Made by a program: the position numbers and the translations under genes
Assembly (NCBI GenBank): GCA_013694645.1
Contig: JACDBZ010000140.1
Location: 1 to 11,491, forward strand
Source of the DNA: Chloroflexota bacterium
GTDB lineage: Bacteria; Chloroflexota; Limnocylindria; QHBO01
DNA length: 11,491 nt
Direction of reading: 5' to 3'
In this document: positions 6,834 to 11,491 of the stretch, one piece after another
How the letters are laid out: every line of letters starts with the position of its first letter
How positions within the stretch are numbered: position 1 is the first letter of the stretch
The notes under the pieces: model-generated
What the model saw: only the letters and a program-made list of their open reading frames with translations
What the model was told of the DNA's origin: nothing
Database searches by the model: none

Positions 6834-8152
6834 CGTGACCGCTCCCGTGCCCGCCGCGCGACCCAGACGGCCCCCGCGACGGCGACGACCCCTGCCAGTG
6901 CCAACGACAGGAGGAGCGGTGCAGGTACCTCATCCGCACCATCAATCGGAGGTTCCTCCGGAGATGAGTCAGGCGGCGTTGGCGGGTCGACATCCACGCC
7001 GCCCTCGTCGATCGGCCCGGCGGTCGGGCGGTCGACATTCGAGGCCGCGATCGGCGCGGGTTGGATCGGCTCGGGAGCGTCCACGCCGAACCCGGCGTAA
7101 AAGGCGGCGTACAGCTCAGCGGCCGGCATACCGGTGCCGGCCTCGAGCGCCTCTTCGTCAGACGCGCCGTCACGATATGCAGCCGCGATGGCTGCCATCG
7201 CCTCGCGCCCGTAGCGGTCGATGATGAGGTCGACCATGGTGGTGCCCTGGGCGTACGACAGTTGGCCGCCCCGCTCGCCGATGGGGAACTGCTGGCTGAT
7301 GGCCTCGAACGAGAAGAGCCCGGCCCCGGATGCCTCGAACTCGACGATCCCGCGCTGATCTCCGGCGTCGCCGGACTCGGACCACGTCGCGATGCCTTCA
7401 TTCAACCAGCGGGCCGGATCGTGGAAGGCATTGTCGGTCGCGTCGAAAAAGACAATGTGGGTGACTTCGTGGACCATCGCGACCTCGAGGTAGGCGGCCG
7501 AACCACCACCCAGCCACATGAAGATCGTCCGCAGCTCGGAGTAGGCCGCAGCACCGGTCCACTCGCGCGCCCCGGGACCCAGCGCGCCGAAGAAATCCTC
7601 GCGTGAGTCGTACACGAAGACATCCACCGGTCCCGCCAGCTGCGTTCCGAGCAGATCCTCCGCCTGCTCGACGCCAACGGCCGTGAGTTCACCAAACCGG
7701 CGCGCCTGCGCCTCCGCATCGCCATACCAGTGAACGGTTGCCTCGCCGAGCTGCGCCTGCCGCCAGTCGAGGCCGTCACGATCGTCCTCGTAGCGAACTG
7801 TCTCCTCCGGGCCGAGCACGACCTCATCGCCGTTGATGGCGCGCCAACGGTAGGTCACCAGGGTGTTCGGGGTCACGTGATCGGTCGCGGTGTCCCACAC
7901 ATAGGTGGCGCTACCGTCGTCGGGCTCGACCGGCGTGACGAAGGACCCGGCGGTGCCCGGCGTGCGCAGCAGGAGCTCCAGTCGATCGGGCGAGGCGCCC
8001 TGAAGCTCGACCATGAAGCGGATCTCCACGTCGTAGGTGGAGTCCGCTGTGGCGTCACCGAAGCCATCGAAGCCGGACGCGGGCGGAGCACCCACGAGGC
8101 CGATGAAAAGCGCGCCGGCCCCCGCCGCCGCCCAGCGGATCAGTCGTCCCAT
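6830..8152 (-). CDS. Membrane-anchored Peptidase_MA-type zinc metalloprotease
   Basis: A 440-residue envelope protease of the gluzincin kind. An N-terminal signal sequence (about 6-27) is followed by a beta-rich domain (38-122). The catalytic domain (about 135-360) carries HEVTH (228-232), then WLNEG (249-253) with Glu252 about 20 residues on. This is the HExxH plus NEG spacing of Peptidase_MA-like domains: His228 and His232 bind zinc with Glu252, and Glu229 is catalytic. A low-complexity Pro/Asp/Glu-rich linker (360-408) leads to a single helix (411-430) and an Arg-rich end, so the enzyme should face outward and be C-terminally tethered. The substrate is unknown. The ATG at 8152 overlaps the binding-protein stop by 13 bases with only a weak ribosome-binding site. 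An ATG at 8245 would add 31 residues shadowing the upstream gene and would hide the signal sequence, so it was rejected. Confidence 0.85.
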   Translation of the reverse strand: MGRLIRWAAAGAGALFIGLVGAPPASGFDGFGDATADSTYDVEIRFMVELQGASPDRLELLLRTPGTAGSFVTPVEPDDGSATYVWDTATDHVTPNTLVTYRWRAINGDEVVLGPEETVRYEDDRDGLDWRQAQLGEATVHWYGDAEAQARRFGELTAVGVEQAEDLLGTQLAGPVDVFVYDSREDFFGALGPGAREWTGAAAYSELRTIFMWLGGGSAAYLEVAMVHEVTHIVFFDATDNAFHDPARWLNEGIATWSESGDAGDQRGIVEFEASGAGLFSFEAISQQFPIGERGGQLSYAQGTTMVDLIIDRYGREAMAAIAAAYRDGASDEEALEAGTGMPAAELYAAFYAGFGVDAPEPIQPAPIAASNVDRPTAGPIDEGGVDVDPPTPPDSSPEEPPIDGADEVPAPLLLSLALAGVVAVAGAVWVARRARERSR

Positions 8153-9693
8153 GACACCCGTCCGAAGTCGAGGAGGCCGATCGTCAGATTGCCCAGGCCG
8201 CGCAGTCCGTCCGCGACCAACCACCAGGTCTCGCCGTACGACCACGGTATGACCGGCGCCTGCTCGGCCACGTAGGTGTCGACCGCGTCATAGGCAGCAC
8301 CAACATCCCCATCCGGTGCGGCGGCCGCGGTGTCGAGAAGCGCGAGGAACTCGTCATCGCGCCAATCGCCGTAGTTGCTCAGCGCACCCGGCTCGAGGAG
8401 GAGCCCGTACAGAGCATGAGGTGATGCGTAGTCGGCGATCCAGTTGATGGTGAAGAGCTGCGGCGGCCGCGTGTCCAGCAAGTCGAGAAAGCTGCCAAAG
8501 TCCCTTGTCTCCACCTCGATCGCGACACCGAGCTCATCACGCCAGACCGCGACCGCCGGGTCGACGAAGAGGCCGTTTGCATTCACCACGATCGGGCCGA
8601 GCTCCGATCGGTCCGCGTACCCCGCCTCGTCGAGGAGATCGCGCGCCCGATCGGGATCGGTGTCCAGCTTCGGAGCGAAGCCGTCTGGCCAGATTGCCGG
8701 CGGCACCAGGCTGCCGGCCGCCTGTGCAGCCACGCCCTCGGAGAGCGGGACGAGTCGCTCCCGGTCGAGCGCCAGGGAGAATGCCAGCCGCACGCGTGCA
8801 TCATCGAACGGCGGACGGCTGGTGTCGAAACCGAAGTAGCTGATGGTCAGCGGCTCGGCGGCGTGCAGCCGAGGTCCCAGGTCGGTGTCATACGAGATCC
8901 AGGTGGCATCCCAACCGGCAACCTGGACGAGGTCGATTGCATCATCCGCGAACGCGGTCACGGAGTCTGTCTCGACGTCGCCCACCCATCGAATCTCCGC
9001 GATGGGAGGCGCGCCCGCCACGTACCGATCATTCGCGCGAAGCACCAGGTCTGGACCCTCGATGCCGTCCAGGACGTAAGGTCCGCTCCCGACGAATGCC
9101 TCAGGCGTCTGCCAGGTGGCCGTGGCATCGGCCCGCTCCGGGACCACGAACGTGGCGGGCGTGGCCACGATGTCCAGAAAGTAGGAGGCCGGATGACGCA
9201 GGGTGACCACGAGGGTCTCGTCATCGGGCGCCTCGATGCCGACATCCTCCTCCTCAAGCTCGCCCGCCAGCCTCTCGGACGCGCCCTGCACGACGCTGAG
9301 CACGTCGGGAGCGGTTGCCCGGGTGGCCGGGTCGAGCAGGCGCAGCCAGGAGCGGCGAATGTCTCCGGCGTCGAGCTCGCTGCCGTCGCTGAACTCGAGA
9401 TCACCGCGGACGGCGAACTCGTAGACCAGCCCGTCGGCGCTGATCTCCCAGCCGGATGCCAGCGAAGGATATGGCTCGCCCATCTCATCCAGGCGTGTCA
9501 ACCCGGCATAGAGCTGGAGCAGGAGCTGCACATCGGCCGCATCGGCGATGAAAGCGGGATCAAGCGTCCCCGGGGGTCCGGCGAGGTAGCGCAGCGCAGG
9601 ACCCGCCGCCAGGATCGGTCCCCCCGATGTGCTGGTCGACAACGCGATCACGCCCGCCGCGACGAACGCGGCAACCCGTGTCAGACGTCGCAT
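8140..9693 (-). CDS. Extracellular solute-binding protein, oligopeptide type (SBP_bac_5)
   Basis: A 517-residue OppA/DppA-family binding protein, normally delivering peptides or similar solutes to an ABC importer. A Sec-type signal region spans about residues 4-31. The family pattern follows: LYAGLTRLDEMGEPYPSLAS (61-80), then GWEISADGLVYEFAVRGDLE (81-100) and FSDGSELDAGDI; VGSGPYVLDG (201-210); DDARVRLAFSLALDRERL (297-314); DPDRARDLLDEAGY (346-359); and AEQAPVIPWSYGETWW near the end. It has no lipobox and I found no cysteine in the whole protein, so it should be secreted or held by an uncleaved signal. No importer permease or ATPase gene is nearby. The ATG at 9693 has GAGGAG ending five bases upstream, the best ribosome-binding site in the operon, and marks its first gene. 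An ATG at 9813 would run antisense through the promoter and was rejected. Confidence 0.92.
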   Translation of the reverse strand: MRRLTRVAAFVAAGVIALSTSTSGGPILAAGPALRYLAGPPGTLDPAFIADAADVQLLLQLYAGLTRLDEMGEPYPSLASGWEISADGLVYEFAVRGDLEFSDGSELDAGDIRRSWLRLLDPATRATAPDVLSVVQGASERLAGELEEEDVGIEAPDDETLVVTLRHPASYFLDIVATPATFVVPERADATATWQTPEAFVGSGPYVLDGIEGPDLVLRANDRYVAGAPPIAEIRWVGDVETDSVTAFADDAIDLVQVAGWDATWISYDTDLGPRLHAAEPLTISYFGFDTSRPPFDDARVRLAFSLALDRERLVPLSEGVAAQAAGSLVPPAIWPDGFAPKLDTDPDRARDLLDEAGYADRSELGPIVVNANGLFVDPAVAVWRDELGVAIEVETRDFGSFLDLLDTRPPQLFTINWIADYASPHALYGLLLEPGALSNYGDWRDDEFLALLDTAAAAPDGDVGAAYDAVDTYVAEQAPVIPWSYGETWWLVADGLRGLGNLTIGLLDFGRVSWDD

Positions 9694-9698
9694 GCAGG

Positions 9699-9704
9699 CT
9701 CCTC
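9699..9704 (-). promoter_or_regulatory. Ribosome-binding site of the solute-binding protein gene
   Basis: GAGGAG lies five bases before the ATG at 9693. It fixes that start over the longer in-frame alternative at 9813, and it is the strongest Shine-Dalgarno match in the minus-strand operon. Confidence 0.8.
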
Positions 9705-9743
9705 GACAGGGGCAACCAGTGTGAGGGCTCGGCGCACGGCCGC

Positions 9744-9749
9744 TAGTAT
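9744..9749 (+). promoter_or_regulatory. Candidate -10 box of the divergent plus-strand pair, possible leaderless start
   Basis: TAGTAT (TAnnnT pattern) ends nine bases before the GTG at 9759, so transcription should begin at or within a few bases of the start codon. No Shine-Dalgarno sequence is present between them, and no convincing -35 lies 16-18 bases upstream. The box overlaps, on the opposite strand, the -10 of the minus-strand operon. TAG at 9744-9746 is also an in-frame stop that rules out a start further upstream. Confidence 0.4.
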
Positions 9750-9772
9750 ACGGTCGCCGTGCAGCACGTCCA
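9745..9772 (-). promoter_or_regulatory. Candidate sigma-70-type promoter of the nine-gene operon
   Basis: Reading the minus strand, TGGACG (9772-9767, 4 of 6 matches to TTGACA) is followed after 16 bases by TATACT (9750-9745, 5 of 6 matches to TATAAT). Transcription would start near 9738, giving a leader of about 45 bases before the ATG at 9693. It is the only good promoter-like pair I saw ahead of this operon. The -35 lies within the coding region of the divergent gene. Confidence 0.55.
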
Positions 9773-10295
9773 CGAACACCGATTTCAGCCGCAGCCTGCG
9801 GGCAGCCTGACACTGCGCCAGTTCGTCGAGTCGCTCCGGCGCTGGACGCCTGAGATGCGCCAGATGATCCAGATCGCCCTCACGCGCAGCGACGAAGAAC
9901 GTCGGCAGTACCTCCAGCAATTTCATGCCGGGCATCACGACCGTCAGCCCGGGCCGCTCGACGGCTTCATGCGCTGGGCCTACTCGGATCCGCGCCTCGA
10001 GGAGATCCCGCTGCTTCTCGCGGAGCTCGACCGGACCGACGCGGATTACACGGGCGCGCTCGAGCATGAGGCCGATGTGCTCGTCCGCGAGCGGGCGACA
10101 GGAAAGACGCCGGCGCAGCGCGTCGCCGACTATCTCGCGCTGCTCGGAATGGAGACCAGCGAGCGCGTGCGGATGGCCGTCGCGAGCCTTCTTCCCCCGG
10201 GCACACCCCAACCCGCCGTCACAGCAACGATCCGGCACATGCGACGACGCTGGTTGGAGCTGTACGGCGACGACCCATTCTTCGCCGAGGATTGA
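9759..10295 (+). CDS. Hypothetical soluble protein, unrecognised
   Basis: I do not recognise this 178-residue protein. It starts at GTG 9759, the first possible start after an in-frame stop at 9744, and has no ribosome-binding site. It shows no signal peptide or membrane helix. The N-terminus is His/Gln-rich (HVHEH at 3-7). The rest looks helical and charged, with SLTLRQFVESLRRWTPEMRQ (16-35), a His pair near residues 58-59 and a C-terminal stretch RHMRRRWLELYGDDPFF. The text ATGKTPAQR is not a P-loop. GC-biased third positions support this frame over the long Ser/Arg/Ala-rich antisense frame that runs through both plus-strand genes. It lies four bases before the next gene, so the two are probably co-transcribed and may act together. 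A cytoplasmic location is inferred. Confidence 0.75.
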   Translation: MQHVHEHRFQPQPAGSLTLRQFVESLRRWTPEMRQMIQIALTRSDEERRQYLQQFHAGHHDRQPGPLDGFMRWAYSDPRLEEIPLLLAELDRTDADYTGALEHEADVLVRERATGKTPAQRVADYLALLGMETSERVRMAVASLLPPGTPQPAVTATIRHMRRRWLELYGDDPFFAED

Positions 10296-10299
10296 ACTG

Positions 10300-10911
10300 A
10301 TGCGACGTCCATTGCTCGCCTGGAGCCTCATTCTGTACGGAGTCCTCGGCTTTGCCCTGGTCCTCGGCGGCGCAATGATCGGGCTCGAGCTCGCATCGCG
10401 TATCGAGCGATTGGCCACCACCGCCGATGGAACGCTGGCGGCGGCAGTGCGCAGCACCGACGCGGCGGCCGACGCATTCACCAACGTCGACGGCAGCCTC
10501 TCGGAGGCGGAGACCTCAGCCGCCGCGGCCGGCGCACTGGCCCGAGACGCGTCCGGCACACTCGCGTCCCTTGCCCGAGCGATGGAGCTGTCCGTGTTCG
10601 GCGCACAGCCGCTGCTGCCGCTGGCCGGCGAGTTCGACGCGAGCGCAGAGCAGGCGTCCGCGCTCGGCGAGACGCTCGATCGGGTCGGCGGGTCGCTCGG
10701 CGCCACGCGCACGGACGTGACCAGCATCGGCACCGAGCTCGACGAGCTCAGCGTCCAGCTCGCCGGCCTGCGCGACGCCAACGGCAGCGGCGGAACGGCG
10801 CCTCCGCTTCGACCCTTCGTGATTCTGCTGCTTTCCTGGCTGCTCGTTCCCGCGGTCGGCGGGCTGCTCGCTGGCCTGGCGCTGCTGCGCCGTCCCCGCA
10901 CGTCGCCGTAA
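10300..10911 (+). CDS. Hypothetical protein with two terminal membrane helices and a long Ala-rich helical region
   Basis: I do not recognise the family of this 203-residue protein. A first membrane helix (about 8-30) and a last one (about 172-195, followed by RRPR) flank about 140 residues rich in Ala, Ser, Thr, Asp and Leu, with no Pro except around PLLPL (104-108). Spacing of Ala and Leu such as AAADAF, AAAAGALARDASGTLASLARA suggests a long antiparallel helical hairpin or coiled coil. Positive charge at both ends suggests both termini are cytoplasmic and the helical part external, a layout resembling chemoreceptor sensor domains but without a signalling module. The ATG at 10300 has GAGGA eight bases upstream (10287-10291). 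A longer reading from 9925 would run out of frame through the preceding gene and was rejected. Confidence 0.78.
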   Translation: MRRPLLAWSLILYGVLGFALVLGGAMIGLELASRIERLATTADGTLAAAVRSTDAAADAFTNVDGSLSEAETSAAAAGALARDASGTLASLARAMELSVFGAQPLLPLAGEFDASAEQASALGETLDRVGGSLGATRTDVTSIGTELDELSVQLAGLRDANGSGGTAPPLRPFVILLLSWLLVPAVGGLLAGLALLRRPRTSP

Positions 10912-10923
10912 CTCTCCACGGCG

Positions 10924-10978
10924 AAATATCGGTCAGAACGCGCCCGCACGAGCAGTCGCGCCGAAAAGCACCGATTTT
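10924..10978. terminator. Imperfect inverted repeat between convergent genes, weak terminator candidate
   Basis: ATCGGT (10928-10933) pairs with ACCGAT (10970-10975), and flanking A and T runs (10924-10926 and 10975-10978) extend it with a bulge. GCGC copies (10940-10943 and 10958-10961) could pair inside the loop. It sits in the 76-base gap between two converging genes, where a two-way terminator would be expected. The stem is short, the loop is long and the T run is only four bases, so this is a weak call. Nothing else was seen in the gap. Confidence 0.25.
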
Positions 10979-10987
10979 GGGCGGGAA

Positions 10988-11491
10988 TCAGTCAGCGGTG
11001 CCAATGACCCGCCGCAGCCGAAGCAGCGAGCCGACGTAGAGCACGACACCGATGCCCAGCAGGGCTGCGAGCATCCAGGTATCGACCACGCGCCCGCGCA
11101 GCATGAGATCCTGGAGCGCGGAGATGCCATGCGTCACCGGCAGGGCGTAGGCGATGTACCGCATCCACTGCACGAAGTCACTGACCGGCAGGACGAACCC
11201 GGAGAAGAAGACGCTGGCCAGCAGCATCAGCATCGAGAGCTGCACCGCCTGGCGCTCTGAATCAGCCACCAGCGAGATCAGCAGGCCGAAGCCCAGCGAG
11301 GCGAAGGTGAGCAGCATGATGATTCCGATGAACATGCCGATGCTTCCGAGCAGGGGGATCCGCAGGACACCCACCAGCAGCACGCCGACGATGGCGCTCA
11401 CCGCCAGGCTCAGCACCGCGTAGGCGATGTACTTGCCCACGAGCAGCTCCATCGAGGTCACGGGCGCCACCCGGAAGCGATCCATCTGGCC
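10988..11491 (-). CDS. ABC-2 type transporter permease, C-terminal part, cut by the right edge
   Basis: The last 167 residues of an ABC-2 family membrane subunit of an ABC exporter (drug, polysaccharide or similar). The visible part begins with the family's amphipathic segment MDRFRVAPVTSMELLVGK (3-20, numbering from the edge), equivalent to the E-x-x-x-GK region that precedes the second membrane helix. About five further helices follow, ending in LRLRRVIGTAD. An internal ATG exists at 11485, but the frame continues through the edge and the family's N-terminal third (first helix and large loop) is absent here, so the true start lies outside the window. The cognate ATPase would be expected upstream, off the edge. 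It converges with the plus-strand gene pair and has no evident link to the nine-gene operon. Confidence 0.88.
   Translation of the reverse strand, partial: GQMDRFRVAPVTSMELLVGKYIAYAVLSLAVSAIVGVLLVGVLRIPLLGSIGMFIGIIMLLTFASLGFGLLISLVADSERQAVQLSMLMLLASVFFSGFVLPVSDFVQWMRYIAYALPVTHGISALQDLMLRGRVVDTWMLAALLGIGVVLYVGSLLRLRRVIGTAD

Noticed and set aside
3342..9460. Repeated CGGATGCC words (for example near 3342, 6376, 7327 and 9453)
   Set aside because: Most fall in coding regions as Ala-Ser-Gly or similar codon strings on the minus strand, without regular spacing, so codon preference explains them better than a dispersed signal.
10082..10120. ATGKT in the 178-residue protein as a nucleotide-binding P-loop
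   Set aside because: It lacks the GxxxxGK[ST] spacing and the preceding hydrophobic strand.
9681..10949. A 422-codon minus-strand open frame opposite both plus-strand genes
   Set aside because: Its product is Ser/Arg/Ala-rich and low in complexity. The plus-strand frames show membrane helices, a good ribosome-binding site for the second gene and GC-biased third positions.

Overview
The window is GC-rich, densely packed bacterial chromosome with twelve protein genes and no RNA gene, insertion sequence or CRISPR array that I could see. High GC with GC-biased third codon positions, coding overlaps of 1-13 bases, frequent R/A/G-rich proteins, a DUF951 protein, DUF881 proteins and a TldD with the motif HESCGHPTELDR suggest an environmental Chloroflexota bacterium, or less likely an actinobacterium. 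This assignment is an inference without database support.

Layout. From 9693 down to the left edge, nine minus-strand genes run as one apparent operon. In transcription order they are: an oligopeptide/solute-binding protein (SBP_bac_5 type, 8140-9693), a membrane-anchored Peptidase_MA-type metalloprotease (6830-8152), two DUF881 membrane proteins (6051-6833 and 5380-6051), TldD (3893-5347), TldE/PmbA (2532-3899), a 70-residue DUF951 protein (2323-2535), an MFS exporter (804-2318) and a membrane-linked family 2 glycosyltransferase cut by the left edge (1-814). Six of the eight junctions overlap, one has a 4-base gap and one a 32-base gap (5348-5379), so translational coupling is likely. On the plus strand a diverging pair encodes an unrecognised 178-residue soluble protein (9759-10295) and a 203-residue protein with one transmembrane helix at each end of a long Ala-rich helical region (10300-10911). 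A convergent minus-strand ABC-2 permease (10988-11491) is cut by the right edge.

Control. The 65-base divergent spacer (9694-9758) contains a TAGTATA box. On the minus strand this reads as a good -10 (TATACT) with a -35 (TGGACG) 16 bases upstream. On the plus strand it reads as TAGTAT ending 9 bases before a GTG start that has no ribosome-binding site, so that message may be leaderless. The 76-base convergent gap (10912-10987) holds only a weak imperfect inverted repeat.

How the genes may work together. The operon begins with extracytoplasmic or envelope functions (binding protein, anchored gluzincin, DUF881 pair), continues with the cytoplasmic TldD/TldE protease pair, and ends with export and glycan-building functions. 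A shared theme of peptide handling and envelope maintenance is plausible but unproven. No permease or ATPase for the binding protein and no obvious TldDE substrate peptide was found. No gap longer than 76 bases lacks a gene.
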